In this document: in pieces, positions 27,063 through 37,198 of the stretch
How the letters are laid out: each line of letters begins with the position of its first letter
Position numbering within the stretch: position 1 is the stretch's first letter
NCBI RefSeq assembly: GCF_000380335.1
Contig: NC_021149.1
Span: 2,966,501-3,030,500 of the forward strand
Direction of reading: 5' to 3'
Length of the DNA stretch: 64,000 bases
Source of the DNA: Azotobacter vinelandii CA
Lineage (GTDB): Bacteria; Pseudomonadota; Gammaproteobacteria; Pseudomonadales; Pseudomonadaceae
Translations under genes and position numbers: made by a program
The notes under the pieces: model-generated
What the model was told of the DNA's origin: nothing
Databases searched by the model: none
The model's input: only the letters and a program-made list of their open reading frames with translations

Positions 27063-28481
27063 TCAGTGCCGCCGGTCCGGTCGCGACAGCCCGAGCTTCT
27101 CGATGCGGTAGCGCAGCATGTCCCGCGTCAGACCCAGCAGGCGCGCCGACTTGGTCACGTTCCAGTCGGTCCTGTCCAGCATGCGCAGCACTAGATCGCG
27201 CTCCAGCTCCGGCAGCTTGAGCCCCTCTCCCGCCAGTGCCGCCCCCGGCTCCCGCAACGGCGCCGGGCATGGCTCGCCTCTCTCCATCAGCTCCGGGCAG
27301 AGCGCCAGTTGCGCCGGCTCGACCAGCCTGCCCGTCGCCAGCAGCGCGGTCTGTTCCAGCATGTTGCGCAACTCGCGCACGTTGCCCGGCCAGTCGTAAT
27401 TCTTCAGCAGCGCCCGCGCCCGGGCGCTGAAGGCCAATTCCGGCTTGCCGTAGCGCCTGCCGTGCAGGGCCAGGTAGTGCTCGGCCAGGGCGATCACGTC
27501 CTCGCCGCGCTCGCGCAGCGGCGGCACCTTGAGTTCGATGATGCGCAGGCGGAAGAACAGGTCGCGGCGGAACTTGCCCTGCCGCACCATCCGCTCCAGG
27601 TTGCAGTTGGTGGCAGCGACGATGCGCAGGTCCACCTTGCGCGCCTTGACCGCCCCCAGCCGACGGATGCTGCGGTCCTCCAGCAGCTTGAGCAACTTGG
27701 CCTGCAGCGACAGCTCGATCTCGCCGATCTCGTCGAGGAACAGGGTACCGCCGTCCGCCGCCTCGACCAGGCCGACCCGCCGCTCCTTGGCATCGGTGAA
27801 GGCGCCCCGCTCGTGGCCGAACAGCTCCGCCTCCAGGAGATGCGCCGGGATCGAGGCGCAGTTGACTTCGACGAAGGGGCCGTGGCGCCGGGCGCCGTCG
27901 AAATGCAGGGCACGGGCGACCAGCTCCTTGCCGGTACCGGTCTCGCCCTCGATCAGCACCACCGGCAGGTCGGCGTCGGTCATCCGGCGTTCCGCCTCCA
28001 GCAACTGGCGCACCTTCGTCTTCAGTGCGTGCATCACCGGCGAGTCGCCGATCAGCGCCTCGAGCCCGGCCGCCCTGGCCTCGCGCGCCTGGTAGAAGGA
28101 CAGCGCGTGCTCCAGCCGTTGGGCTTCGAGCGCCTTGTCGATCAGCAGCTTGAGTTCGGCCAGTACCACCGGCTTGGTCAGGTAGTGGTAGGAACCGGCC
28201 TTCATCGCCGCCACCGCGTCTTCCACGTTGCCGTAGCCGGTCATCACGATCGGCTTGATCCGCGGGTCGCTGGCGCGCACCCGGGCGACCAGCTCCAGCC
28301 CGCTCATTCCCGGCAGCGAATGGTCGGTCAGCAGCACATCGGGCCGTTGCTCCTCCAGCACGGCCAGGGCCTCCTCGGCCGAAGCGCAGACCCGCGCCTC
28401 GTAGCGCCTGCGCTCCAGATAGGTGCGAATGTTGCCCGCCAGCGTCGCATCATCCTCGACGATCAGAATGCTGTGCTCCAC
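27063..28481 (-). CDS. NtrC-family sigma-54-dependent response regulator
   Basis: A 472-aa regulator with three domains. The receiver (about 1-120) has the acceptor Asp in VLLTDHSLPGMSG and TKP at the end. The AAA+ sigma-54 interaction domain (about 145-385) has Walker A GETGTGKE, Walker B-type GGTLFLDEIGE and the R-finger region. The C-terminus is a Fis-type helix-turn-helix (KSARLLGLTRDMLRYRIEKLG). The sigma-54 contact loop reads GAFTDA instead of GAFTGA. The GTG start at 28481 lies four bases after the kinase stop. It pairs with the adjacent sensor kinase; targets are unknown. Confidence 0.9.
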   Translation of the reverse strand: MEHSILIVEDDATLAGNIRTYLERRRYEARVCASAEEALAVLEEQRPDVLLTDHSLPGMSGLELVARVRASDPRIKPIVMTGYGNVEDAVAAMKAGSYHYLTKPVVLAELKLLIDKALEAQRLEHALSFYQAREARAAGLEALIGDSPVMHALKTKVRQLLEAERRMTDADLPVVLIEGETGTGKELVARALHFDGARRHGPFVEVNCASIPAHLLEAELFGHERGAFTDAKERRVGLVEAADGGTLFLDEIGEIELSLQAKLLKLLEDRSIRRLGAVKARKVDLRIVAATNCNLERMVRQGKFRRDLFFRLRIIELKVPPLRERGEDVIALAEHYLALHGRRYGKPELAFSARARALLKNYDWPGNVRELRNMLEQTALLATGRLVEPAQLALCPELMERGEPCPAPLREPGAALAGEGLKLPELERDLVLRMLDRTDWNVTKSARLLGLTRDMLRYRIEKLGLSRPDRRH

Positions 28482-28485
28482 CCGG

Positions 28486-29757
28486 TCATCTCTCCTCTGC
28501 AATCCTGAAGACCAGACACACGTCGGTCCCCTGCCTTTCCCGGCTGTCCAGCCGGATGGCACCACCGAAACGCTCCATGATCCGCTTCACCAGCACTAGC
28601 CCCACGCCCAGCCCGCCGCGCTTGGTGGTGTGGAAGGCCTTGAAGGCCATCGCCATCTGTTCCGGCGTCATGCCGTCGCCGCTGTCGCCGACGGTCAGGC
28701 GCAGGCGCCGCTCCAGTGCATCGACCGCGACGCGGATGCGCAGCGAACCGCCCCGCGGCATGGCCTCGATGGCATTGGCGATCACGCTGTTGAGCGCCTG
28801 GACGAGCAGCAGCCGGTGACTGAGCACCGCCGGCACCGCTTGCGCCGGCCAGTCGACGCGGATGTCGGCGGCGCGCAGTTGCCGCTCGAAGGCCTGTAGC
28901 ACGTCGTCCAGCAGGGCGACCGGGTCCACCGCCTCGCGTTCGCCGCAGAGCGGACGGGAAACGATCAACAGTTCGTTGACGTATTTGGACAGGCGGTCGA
29001 CCTGGCCGACGATGTCCTCGATATTCCTGCGCGCCGGCGAGTCCTCCACGTCCAACGCCAGCTCCGCGCTGGAACGAATGGCGGCGAGCGGGTTGCGCAG
29101 GCTGTGGGCCACGGCGGCGGACATCTCGCCCAGGGCCGCCATCGCCTCGCCGGCGTCCGCCCGCGACCGTCGCCCCGCGAGCCGCCGGAGCATCCAGAAC
29201 AGCCCGAGCTGGATCGGCAGGCCGCCGAGCACCATGGCCAGCCAGGAGCCCAGGTGGCTTTCCCGCAAGCGGGCGATCGAGTCGATCGGCGCCTTGCGGA
29301 CCTCCAGCAGAGATGCCTCGTCCTTGAGCGGGATGTAGTGCACGACCCGGAAAAGCAGGCCCGTGCCGAAACGGCCGGTGGTGATGGTCTCGCCACCTTC
29401 GAAAGCCTCTTCGAGATCCGGATCGGCGGCTCCGCTGCCGACCAGACGCGGCTCGCTCGACCAGCGGACGATCCGCTCGGGGCCGTACAGGCTGACCCGC
29501 TGTACGCCGGGCAGGCCGGCCAGAGGTTCGAGGAATCCCGCGGAGGCGGCACCCTCCGCTCCGACACGGCGCTGCTCCAGCGCGGCGACCGAGCGGATCG
29601 CCTGGGCCATGAGCAGACCGTCGCGCCGGGCGTCCTCGATCAGCAGGCAACGGCCGGCGAAAATGGCCAGCGAGATGGCGACCGCCGCGATCGCGGCGAG
29701 GCCAGCCAGGGAAAACCATCCGCTCAGGTTGAACCGCTCCGGGATTTCCGCGCCCAA
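28486..29757 (-). CDS. Two-component sensor histidine kinase
   Basis: A 423-aa inner-membrane kinase. TM1 is at about residues 15-37, a periplasmic region runs to about 165, and TM2 is at about 172-192. The HisKA domain has the phospho-acceptor His in AAVAHSLRNPLAAIRSS, and the HATPase_c domain has N-box NSVIANAIEA, DSGDGMTPEQ and GLGVGLVLVKRI. It starts at TTG 29757, preceded by GGGAGG at good spacing; no ATG is available. It is cotranscribed with the NtrC-type regulator. The signal sensed is unknown. Confidence 0.88.
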   Translation of the reverse strand: MGAEIPERFNLSGWFSLAGLAAIAAVAISLAIFAGRCLLIEDARRDGLLMAQAIRSVAALEQRRVGAEGAASAGFLEPLAGLPGVQRVSLYGPERIVRWSSEPRLVGSGAADPDLEEAFEGGETITTGRFGTGLLFRVVHYIPLKDEASLLEVRKAPIDSIARLRESHLGSWLAMVLGGLPIQLGLFWMLRRLAGRRSRADAGEAMAALGEMSAAVAHSLRNPLAAIRSSAELALDVEDSPARRNIEDIVGQVDRLSKYVNELLIVSRPLCGEREAVDPVALLDDVLQAFERQLRAADIRVDWPAQAVPAVLSHRLLLVQALNSVIANAIEAMPRGGSLRIRVAVDALERRLRLTVGDSGDGMTPEQMAMAFKAFHTTKRGGLGVGLVLVKRIMERFGGAIRLDSRERQGTDVCLVFRIAEER

Positions 29758-30033
29758 GGTGCTCGCCTCCCAGCGAGAAGGATGCTTCTGGAACCCGACT
29801 GGCTCATCCCCTTGGTCATGGCGCGATTCCCGAGCCCATCGCCAGGGTCCGCCAAATCCGGTCGGCGACCGGAACGTCGGGGCTCATGCGAAAATCGCCA
29901 GCCTAGCGGCCGCATGTGTCAACTTCGGGTCAGGCACGCCGATTCCCCCCCCCTCGTTCGGCGGGGCGGAAACGGACGAAGCATGGAAACGCGACAGGCG
30001 GGCGCCCTCGCGATCGTCGCTCCCGCGCCTACC
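29758..30033. other. Upstream region of the two-component operon
   Basis: About 275 bp between the kinase start and the MITE. No gene and no clear regulatory palindrome seen; it presumably contains the kinase promoter. Confidence 0.35.
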
Positions 30034-30035
30034 TA

Positions 30036-30329
30036 GGGCCTGTTGACGTTTGGGCGTAGGCCGCGACGGAGGCCCGTTTGGCGCAGAACAAGGAACGAGG
30101 AGAGAAGTTTGGTCATTCCAAATGAACGACGAGCGACGCTGTGCTGCGCCAAACGGGCCCCGTCCCTGCGGGTGGGGCCGCCCAGGCTGCGCGTCAAATG
30201 CCGCCATGCGGCGTTGCGGGTCTTGGCAAGGGAATGACCATTGCCGGCGACCCGCGCCTTGCCGAACGCGGCCCGGCCTGGCGGCATTTGACGCGGCAAC
30301 GCGGCTCACGCCCAAACGTCAACAGGCCC
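30036..30329. mobile_element. 294-bp structured MITE flanked by TA
   Basis: Terminal inverted repeats begin GGGCCTGTTGACGTTTGGGC at both ends, with 22 bp perfect before the first mismatch. They are bounded by TA at 30034-30035 and 30330-30331, the target signature of IS630/Tc1-type transposition. Inside are three more inverted pairs: 30071-30086 with 30144-30159 (16 bp), 30111-30119 with 30231-30239, and 30191-30205 with 30280-30294. It has no coding capacity. It is inserted exactly at the sixA stop codon, whose TAG is rebuilt from the TA target. Confidence 0.8.
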
Positions 30330-30799
30330 TAATGGCGCCCGTGGCCCGGATGGTGGAGCGCGCGCAGGTACATGGCGCCGGCCAGCGGCAGTTCGCCCTC
30401 CAGTTCGGCCAGGCTGGCGGTCTGCATCGGCACCGGGTCCTGCAGGTGGCCATGGATCAGCAGGCCGGCCAGCGCGCCGACGAGGGGCTGGTGACCGACC
30501 AGCAGGAGCTCCGCCTCGCCGCATTCGGCCAGCCGGTCGAGGACCTGGCGCGGATCGACGTCCGGCGTCAGCCAGTCGACCACCCGCAGGCGCGGCGCGC
30601 CGTCGAGCAGATCCTTCACCAGCCCGGCGGTCTGCCGGGCGCGCGCATAGGGGCTGCAGAGCATCGTCGGCAATGGCCGGCCGATCAGGTGCAGGGCGGC
30701 CTGGCGAGCCTCCTTGCGGCCGTGCCGGGTCAGCTCGCGCTCGGCGTCGGTGCGGGCGTGCGGCTCGGCCTCGCCATGTCGCAGCAGCCAGAGTTTCAT
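30329..30799 (-). CDS. sixA: Phosphohistidine phosphatase SixA
   Basis: A 156-aa histidine phosphatase. The catalytic RHG lies at the N-terminus (MKLWLLRHGEAEPH), followed by SPYARARQTAGL and the second active-site His in LLVGHQPLVGALAGLL. SixA removes phosphate from phosphohistidine proteins; in E. coli the target is the nitrogen PTS or ArcB. GAGGAGA lies just upstream of ATG 30799. It is 23 bp downstream of gpsA, the usual order in Pseudomonas. Its TAG stop overlaps the end of a MITE, leaving the coding sequence intact. Confidence 0.9.
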   Translation of the reverse strand: MKLWLLRHGEAEPHARTDAERELTRHGRKEARQAALHLIGRPLPTMLCSPYARARQTAGLVKDLLDGAPRLRVVDWLTPDVDPRQVLDRLAECGEAELLLVGHQPLVGALAGLLIHGHLQDPVPMQTASLAELEGELPLAGAMYLRALHHPGHGRH

Positions 30800-30822
30800 G
30801 GATGTCTCCTCGCAGCCGAAGC

Positions 30823-31845
30823 TCAGAAGCCGCTGGTGGAAATGAAATCCACGTCCGTCTTCGGCTCGCCGGTCATCAGCGCCTCGATGACCTGAGCCAG
30901 GGTGCGCCCCTCGAAGAGGATGGCGTGCAGACCGGCGACCAGCGGCATGTAGACGCCGAGCTCCTCGGCCTTGGCCTTGAGCACGCGCAGGGTGTTGACC
31001 CCTTCGGCCACCTCGCCGAGGCGCGCCACCGCCTCCTCCAGGGCGAGCCCCTGGCCGAGGGCATGACCCACCTGATAGTTGCGGCTCTTCGGCGAGGTGC
31101 AGGTGACGATCAGGTCGCCGACCCCGGCCAGGCCGAGGAAGGTCATGGGATTGGCGCCGAGCCGCGCGGCGAAGCGTGTCATCTCGGCGAGGGCGCGGGT
31201 GATCAGCATGCTCTTGGTGTTCTCGCCCATGCCCAGCGAAGCGGCCATGCCGGCCATGATCGCGTAGACGTTCTTCAGCGCCCCGCCGAGTTCGACGCCG
31301 AAGCGGTCGCCGCTGGCGTAGACGCGGAAGGTGCGCCCGTGCAACACGGCCTGCACCGCCTGGCACAGCGCCTCGTCCTCGCTGGCGATGACCGAGGCGG
31401 TCAGCGCGTGCTCGGCGATCTCCCGCGCCAGGTTCGGCCCGGAAAGCACGCCGATGCGCGCTCGAGGCGCGATCTCCTCGATGATCTGGCTCATCAGCTT
31501 GAAGCTCTGCGCCTCGATCCCCTTGGTGGTGCTGACCAGCATCTTCCCGTCCAGCAGCGCGGACACCGGCTGCAGCACCTGGCGCAGGGCGCTGGAAGGC
31601 AGCACGACGAAGATCAGCTCGCTGGCCGATACCGTCGCGGCGAGATCGGTGACCGGCTCGATGCCGGGCAGCACCCGGACCCCCTTCAGGTAGCGCGGAT
31701 TCTCCCGCCGGGTGCGGATCGCCTCGGCCTGCTCCGGATCGCGCATCCACAGCCGCACGACGTGCCCGTTCTCCGCCAACAGATTGGCAAGCGCCGTGCC
31801 GAAGCTGCCGCCGCCGAGCACCGCGATGGGTTGTCTTGCAATCAT
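30823..31845 (-). CDS. gpsA: Glycerol-3-phosphate dehydrogenase [NAD(P)+]
   Basis: Makes sn-glycerol-3-phosphate from dihydroxyacetone phosphate for phospholipid synthesis; cytoplasmic. It is 340 aa, with the Rossmann loop [20 protein letters not shown] at residues 8-27, the family block [13 protein letters not shown], the catalytic Lys in [14 protein letters not shown] and the substrate segment [32 protein letters not shown] precedes ATG 31845. It is followed closely by sixA and divergent from fabA. Confidence 0.95.
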   Translation of the reverse strand: MIARQPIAVLGGGSFGTALANLLAENGHVVRLWMRDPEQAEAIRTRRENPRYLKGVRVLPGIEPVTDLAATVSASELIFVVLPSSALRQVLQPVSALLDGKMLVSTTKGIEAQSFKLMSQIIEEIAPRARIGVLSGPNLAREIAEHALTASVIASEDEALCQAVQAVLHGRTFRVYASGDRFGVELGGALKNVYAIMAGMAASLGMGENTKSMLITRALAEMTRFAARLGANPMTFLGLAGVGDLIVTCTSPKSRNYQVGHALGQGLALEEAVARLGEVAEGVNTLRVLKAKAEELGVYMPLVAGLHAILFEGRTLAQVIEALMTGEPKTDVDFISTSGF

Positions 31846-32224
31846 CTCGTTCCTCCAGTACGGCAATGGAGCGGCATTATACGGACAGGACGGGGTCGTC
31901 GCGACCGATCATCGGCCAGCCCTTGCGCGGGCGGCGGCACCGGCGTAAGCATTTCGAAACGCAGGCGAACTCCCCCAGGGCCGTCGACGGCTCTTCCTCT
32001 CCTCAACAAGTGGTAGACTAGGCAATTACGGCCGACCTCCGTCACTCCGCCTCCATGCCTTAGTACTGCCAACCACGACGCCATGGCAGGGGTGACCGTG
32101 CTCGGCATTGTGACTTTCAACGCCAGGCAACAGTCTATGACTAGGCTGCCGAAATCGTACCCCCGTTGCCTGCGGCCACCAGACGTTTCGTCCGCCTTCA
32201 CGAACGGACCATTGAGGAATCTGC
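31846..32224. other. gpsA / fabA divergent intergenic region
   Basis: About 380 bp without a gene. It should contain the promoters for gpsA-sixA and fabA-fabB. GAGGAAT stands before fabA. The half-palindrome GTCCG...CGGAC upstream of fabA is too short to call an operator. Confidence 0.4.
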
Positions 32225-32740
32225 ATGACCAAACAACACGCCTATACCCGGGAAGACCTGCTGCGCTGCGCTCGCGGCGAGCTGTTCGGTCCGGGTAATG
32301 CGCAACTGCCCGCCCCCAATATGTTGATGGTCGATCGCATCACGCATATCAGCGATGTCGGCGGCAAGTACGGCAAGGGCGAAATGGTCGCCGAACTGGA
32401 CATCAATCCCGACCTGTGGTTCTTCGCCTGCCACTTCGAAGGAGATCCGGTCATGCCCGGCTGCCTCGGCCTCGACGCCATGTGGCAACTGGTCGGCTTC
32501 TACCTGGGCTGGCAGGGCAATCCGGGCCGCGGCCGGGCGCTGGGCTCGGGCGAAGTCAAATTCTTCGGCCAGGTGCTGCCGACGGCGAAGAAACTCACCT
32601 ACAACATCCACATCAAGCGCACCATCAGCCGCTCGCTGATCCTCGGCATCGCCGACGGCACGGTCAGCGTCGATGGCCGCGAGATCTACAGCGCCGAAGG
32701 CCTGCGCGTCGGCCTGTTCACCTCTACCGACAGCTTCTGA
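32225..32740 (+). CDS. fabA: 3-hydroxydecanoyl-ACP dehydratase/isomerase FabA
   Basis: Introduces the cis double bond at the C10 stage of anaerobic unsaturated fatty-acid synthesis: it dehydrates 3-hydroxydecanoyl-ACP and isomerises trans-2 to cis-3. It is 171 aa, exactly family size. The active-site His is in [15 protein letters not shown] (about residue 70) and the Asp in [11 protein letters not shown] (about 84). It is 11 bp upstream of fabB, the standard fabAB operon of gammaproteobacteria. Confidence 0.97.
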   Translation: MTKQHAYTREDLLRCARGELFGPGNAQLPAPNMLMVDRITHISDVGGKYGKGEMVAELDINPDLWFFACHFEGDPVMPGCLGLDAMWQLVGFYLGWQGNPGRGRALGSGEVKFFGQVLPTAKKLTYNIHIKRTISRSLILGIADGTVSVDGREIYSAEGLRVGLFTSTDSF

Positions 32741-32751
32741 AGGACACCCAC

Positions 32752-33969
32752 ATGCGTCGCGTCGTGATCACTGGCCTCGGCATCGTATCCTGCCTGGGCA
32801 ATGACAAGGACACCGTATCCGCCAATCTGCGTGCCGGCCGGCCAGGGATTCGCTACAACCCCTCCTATGCCGAAATGGGCCTGCGCAGCCAGGTATCCGG
32901 TTCCGTCGACCTGGACCTGGAAGCGCTGATCGACCGCAAGGTCTACCGCTTCATGGGTGACGCCGCCGCCTTCGCCTACCTGTCCATGGAACAGGCGATC
33001 AAGGACGCCGGCCTGACCGCCGAACAGATCTCCGATCCGCGTGTCGGCCTGATCGCGGGCAGCGGCGGCGCTTCCACCTTCAACCAGATGGAAGCCATGG
33101 ACATCCTGCGCGACAAGGGCGTCAAGCGCGTCGGTCCCTATCGCGTGCCGCGCACCATGGGCAGCACCGTCTCCGCCTGCCTGGCCACGCCCTTCAAGAT
33201 CAAGGGCGTGAACTACTCGATCTCCTCGGCCTGCGCCACCAGCGCCCACTGCATCGGCAGCGCCATGGAGCAGATCCTGATGGGCAAGCAGGACATGGTC
33301 TTCGCCGGCGGCGGCGAAGAGGAGCACTGGAGCCAGAGCTTCCTGTTCGACGCCATGGGCGCCCTCTCCACCCAGTACAACGCCACCCCGGAGAAAGCCT
33401 CGCGCGCCTATGACGCCAAGCGCGACGGCTTCGTCATCGCCGGCGGCGGCGGCATGGTGGTGGTCGAGGAACTGGAGCACGCCCTCAAGCGCGGCGCGAA
33501 GATCTACGCCGAAATCGTCGGCTACGGCGCCACCTCCGACGGCTACGACATGGTCGCCCCGAGCGGCGAAGGCGCGGTGCGTTGCATGCAACTGGCGCTG
33601 GCCACGGTCGACGGCCCGATCGACTACCTGAACACCCACGGCACCTCGACCCCGGTCGGCGACCTGGCCGAAGCCAAGGCCGTGCGCAACGTGTTCGGCG
33701 ACAAGGCCCCGGCGATCAGCTCGACCAAGAGCCTGTCCGGCCACTCGCTGGGCGCCGCCGGCGTGCAGGAAGCGATCTACAGCCTGCTGATGATGGAAGG
33801 CGACTTCATCGCCGGCTCGGCCAACATCGAGGAACTGGACCCGGAAGTGGCCGACCTGCCGATCGTCCGCCAGACCCGCGAGAACGTCGTCCTGAACACC
33901 GTGATGAGCAACAGCTTCGGCTTCGGCGGCACCAATGCCACCCTGGTGTTCAAGCGCTGGCAGGGCTGA
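32752..33969 (+). CDS. fabB: 3-oxoacyl-ACP synthase I FabB
   Basis: Condensing enzyme that elongates the cis-3-decenoyl-ACP made by FabA. It is 405 aa, with the thiolase-fold triad visible: nucleophilic Cys in [12 protein letters not shown] (about residue 162), His in [14 protein letters not shown] (about 297) and His in [12 protein letters not shown] (about 332). The C-terminal [14 protein letters not shown] is typical. The ATG at 32752 follows the fabA stop closely, so the two are cotranscribed. A strong terminator follows. Confidence 0.97.
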   Translation: MRRVVITGLGIVSCLGNDKDTVSANLRAGRPGIRYNPSYAEMGLRSQVSGSVDLDLEALIDRKVYRFMGDAAAFAYLSMEQAIKDAGLTAEQISDPRVGLIAGSGGASTFNQMEAMDILRDKGVKRVGPYRVPRTMGSTVSACLATPFKIKGVNYSISSACATSAHCIGSAMEQILMGKQDMVFAGGGEEEHWSQSFLFDAMGALSTQYNATPEKASRAYDAKRDGFVIAGGGGMVVVEELEHALKRGAKIYAEIVGYGATSDGYDMVAPSGEGAVRCMQLALATVDGPIDYLNTHGTSTPVGDLAEAKAVRNVFGDKAPAISSTKSLSGHSLGAAGVQEAIYSLLMMEGDFIAGSANIEELDPEVADLPIVRQTRENVVLNTVMSNSFGFGGTNATLVFKRWQG

Positions 33970-33990
33970 GCCCACCCCACTCGCCATGCA

Positions 33991-34022
33991 GACGCCCCGC
34001 TATGCCGGGGCGTCCTGCTTTT
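33991..34022 (+). terminator. Rho-independent terminator of fabAB
   Basis: A 9-bp perfect stem GACGCCCCG / CGGGGCGTC around a 6-base loop is followed by CTGCTTTT. It lies 21 bp after the fabB stop and just before the convergent pseudopilin operon end. Confidence 0.85.
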
Positions 34023-34028
34023 CGCGCC

Positions 34029-34493
34029 CTACTCCTGGCGAAAGGACGGATCGGCGACGAATTGCCAGTCGGCATAGCGGGTCATTCCCTCGAAATGCTC
34101 CCATTCCGGCGGAAAGTTCGCGCTCTTCAACGGACGCCGTTCGGACAGGCTGTAGACGCCGGCGATGCGCCCGTCGGTCGAGCGGATCAGCCCCCACTCG
34201 CGGCTGCCGGTGACGGGGTCGGCGTAGAGCCGGCGCAGATGGCGCTGCCGCTTGATCTGCCGGCGGTCCTCCAGCAGCTCCTCGAGGCTCTGCGGATACT
34301 GGGCGACGCCCGACGCGCTGCGGTAGTAGCTGCGTAGCGCCTTGGCGTACTGGTCGCCGATCCACAGCAGATCGCGCTCCTTGTCGCGCCGGCTGGCGGT
34401 CGACCAGAGCTGGCCGGCCGCGGCCAGCGCGCCGCCCATCAGCGCGACGAGGAACAGCACGCCCAGGTAGGTGAAGCCCCGCTGGCCGCGCAC
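34029..34493 (-). CDS. Type II secretion/type IV pilus-like pseudopilin (third)
   Basis: A 154-aa prepilin-like protein from GTG 34493. The N-terminus RGQRGFTYLGVLFLVALMGG has the prepilin peptidase site G|F and a hydrophobic helix, but lacks the usual Glu at position +5 (Leu instead). Minor pseudopilins such as GspK also lack it. The rest is soluble and ends in ADWQFVADPSFRQE. It starts four bases after the stop of the preceding pseudopilin and is the last gene of the secretion operon. Confidence 0.8.
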   Translation of the reverse strand: MRGQRGFTYLGVLFLVALMGGALAAAGQLWSTASRRDKERDLLWIGDQYAKALRSYYRSASGVAQYPQSLEELLEDRRQIKRQRHLRRLYADPVTGSREWGLIRSTDGRIAGVYSLSERRPLKSANFPPEWEHFEGMTRYADWQFVADPSFRQE

Positions 34494-34497
34494 CGGA

Positions 34498-34872
<375 letters not shown>

Positions 34873-34874
34873 GC

Positions 34875-35357
34875 TCACCACTCCCGGTACGGAATGCCGT
34901 TGAGCCCGCGCCCTCCGGACAGGGAATGAACGTCGTAGACGTCCTCGCCCTCCTGGGGGTTCTCCGCGGAGCTGTCGTAGCTGCGCAGCCCCCAGCTTTC
35001 CGGCGCCTTCATGCCCGGCTCGGCGAAGGGATCGCGGGGAATCCGCCGCAGGAAATACAGCTTGCTGCCCGAGGGGTTGCGCTGGTCGCGCACCCCCTCC
35101 ACCAGCACCTCGAGCGAGGGCGGATAGCCGCTGCCGAGGGCGGACTTCTCGATGAAGCCGGCGTCGGCCGCCTCCTTGTAGGCGTCGATCGCATCGCGGA
35201 TACGGTACAGCGCGTTCTTCAATTCCTGCTCCTTGCCACGGCGGATCACCGTTTCGGTCAGCGGCGCGGCCATGCCGACCAGCAGCCCGAGGATCGCCAG
35301 GGCGACCACCAGCTCCAGCAGCGAGAAGCCGCGCGCGCGCCGCGGCCAGTCGTTCAT
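34875..35357 (-). CDS. GspG-like pseudopilin (first)
   Basis: A 160-aa prepilin with leader MNDWPRRARG|FSLLELVVALAILGLLVGMA (Glu at +5). The GspG-like core DAIDAYKEAADAGFIEKSAL and the RIPRDPF turn follow. The C-terminus DVYDVHSLS...GIPYREW resembles the calcium-site end of GspG proteins. The ATG overlaps the secretin stop by four bases (ATGA). Confidence 0.85.
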   Translation of the reverse strand: MNDWPRRARGFSLLELVVALAILGLLVGMAAPLTETVIRRGKEQELKNALYRIRDAIDAYKEAADAGFIEKSALGSGYPPSLEVLVEGVRDQRNPSGSKLYFLRRIPRDPFAEPGMKAPESWGLRSYDSSAENPQEGEDVYDVHSLSGGRGLNGIPYREW

Positions 35358-37198
35358 GGCCGCTCCAGCCCGGCGGCGGCCAGCGGCTCGGAAGCCTGAC
35401 CGCGCAGAGCGGCCCCGGCCTTGCGCGGCAGTGCGGCCGGACGCAGGCGCAGACTGCTCTCGGTGCCGGACTCGAATTCCATGTCGTAGGGATTCTGGTA
35501 CGGCAGGTTGCGCACGATGCGCGGGGTGATCGAGAGCACCAGCTCGGACTTGCTCAGGGTGTCCTTGTTGCTGCCGAACAGCCGGCCGATGCCGGGGATA
35601 TCGCCCAGTCCGGGGATGCGGTCGCCCGACTTGCCCTGATCGTTGCGCATCAGGCCGGCCAGCACCTGGGTTTCGCCGTTGCGCAGGCGCAGGGTGGTGA
35701 CCGCGTTGCGGGTATCGACCTGGATCGGGATGGTCCCCGCCTCCGTGCGCGTCAACTGGGTGGCGTTGCTCACTTCCAGCCCCACCTTGATGGCCACCTC
35801 GTCGTTCAGGTGGATGGTCGGCTCGACTTCCAGTTTCAGGCCCACGTCCAGGTAGGTGATGTTCTCGGTGATCACCGGCCCCTGGGTCGAGGGCGTCGAG
35901 GTGGCGCTGACCACCGGCACCCGTTCGCCGATGTGGATGCGCGCCTGCTCGCGGTTGCTCACCCGCAGCACCGGGCTGGCGAGGGTGTTGACGTCGCTGT
36001 CGTTGGCGTTGATTTTCAGCGTCGGCGACGGCGAGAAGTTGATGCGGTCGGAATCGATGCCGCGCAACTGGCCGAGAATGCTCACCGCGCTGGTGCCATC
36101 CTCGGCGAGGATGCCGAAGGTGTTCGGCCACTGCAGGCCGAGGTCGAGGATGCGCTTGCGCGACACCTCCATCACCTCCAGTTCCAGCACCACCTCGGGA
36201 TTGGCCTGGTCCTGGGCCAGGAACAGCCGCTCGGCCAGGTGCACCGCGTCCGGTGTGTCGCGCATGGTCAGGGTGTTGAGGCGCTCGTCGACGAACACGT
36301 CGCGGGTCTTGAGCAGGGTCTTGACCATGTTCAGCGCGGTATTGGCGTCGATGTTGGTCAGGTAGAAGGTCTTCAGCACCAGTTCCTGGTAGTCCTTGAG
36401 CTTCTGCGGGGTGTTCGGATAGATCAGCACGGTGTTTTCGTTGACCACCTTGTGCTTCAACTGGCCCTGCTGCAGCAGCAGGTCCACCGCCTCCTCGATG
36501 GGCACCTGGCGCACGTAGATGGTCGCCTTGAGGTCCGGGCTCACATCCTGGTCGAAGATGAAGTTCATTCCCGCGGTCTGCGCCAGCACCTCGAACACCA
36601 GCTTCAGGTTGGCCTCGCGGAACTCCAGGCTCACCGGCTGCTGCAGCCTGGAGCGCAGCTGCGGATAGGCGACGGCGGTCTGCGCGCGGGTGCCCTCGAT
36701 GCCCGCCTGCAGGGCCAGCGCGCCCTCGTGCTGCGGCTCCAGGGCGAGGATCGAGCGCACCAGCCGCTCGGCCCCGGCGAGGTCGCCGCGGCTCAGGGCC
36801 AGCCCGGCCTGGCGGTAATGCTCGGCGACGTTGCGCAACTGAACGATCTGGCGCATGCCTTCGGCGGCCCGGGCATTGCCCGGCTCGATGGCCAGCACTC
36901 GCTGGAAGGCGACCTGTGCGGCCTCGTTGTCGCGCGCGACGCGCGCCTTTTCGGCCTGGCCCAGCAACCTGGAGACCGCCAGCGCGCGCTGGGTGGCCAG
37001 GGCGATCTGCACGCCGGTGTCGTCCGGCGCCCGATGCGCGGCCTCGGCCAGTTGCACCAGCCCTTCCTCATAGCGGCCCTGGTCGATCAGGGCGATGCCT
37101 TCCTTGGCGGGCTGCCCGGCGCAGCCGGACAGCAGCACGCCGCCCAGCAGCACGGGCAACCAGAAGGCAGCTGCGGCCTTGCGCATTGCGATGGTCAT
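35354..37198 (-). CDS. Secretin (GspD/PilQ/MshL family) with TPR-like N-terminus
   Basis: Outer-membrane gated channel for the operon's secretion or pilus machine, 614 aa. It has a lipoprotein signal with lipobox LLSG-C (Cys about 26) and TPR-like helices in about residues 30-165. An STN/N0-type domain follows (PVSLEFREANLKLVFEVL). N-domains lie around VVNENTVLIYPNTPQK and LTNIDANTALNMVKTLLKTR, and the C-terminal secretin domain includes ITENITYLDVGLKLEVEPTI and ITPRIVRNLP. The lipoprotein signal suggests that it needs no separate pilotin. Its start overlaps the PilP-like gene (ATGA). Confidence 0.9.
   Translation of the reverse strand: MTIAMRKAAAAFWLPVLLGGVLLSGCAGQPAKEGIALIDQGRYEEGLVQLAEAAHRAPDDTGVQIALATQRALAVSRLLGQAEKARVARDNEAAQVAFQRVLAIEPGNARAAEGMRQIVQLRNVAEHYRQAGLALSRGDLAGAERLVRSILALEPQHEGALALQAGIEGTRAQTAVAYPQLRSRLQQPVSLEFREANLKLVFEVLAQTAGMNFIFDQDVSPDLKATIYVRQVPIEEAVDLLLQQGQLKHKVVNENTVLIYPNTPQKLKDYQELVLKTFYLTNIDANTALNMVKTLLKTRDVFVDERLNTLTMRDTPDAVHLAERLFLAQDQANPEVVLELEVMEVSRKRILDLGLQWPNTFGILAEDGTSAVSILGQLRGIDSDRINFSPSPTLKINANDSDVNTLASPVLRVSNREQARIHIGERVPVVSATSTPSTQGPVITENITYLDVGLKLEVEPTIHLNDEVAIKVGLEVSNATQLTRTEAGTIPIQVDTRNAVTTLRLRNGETQVLAGLMRNDQGKSGDRIPGLGDIPGIGRLFGSNKDTLSKSELVLSITPRIVRNLPYQNPYDMEFESGTESSLRLRPAALPRKAGAALRGQASEPLAAAGLERP

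Noticed and set aside
30329..31750. 473-aa minus frame that joins sixA to upstream sequence
   Set aside because: Only the last 156 residues are SixA; the rest is an out-of-frame reading of gpsA. A good ribosome site marks the true start at 30799.
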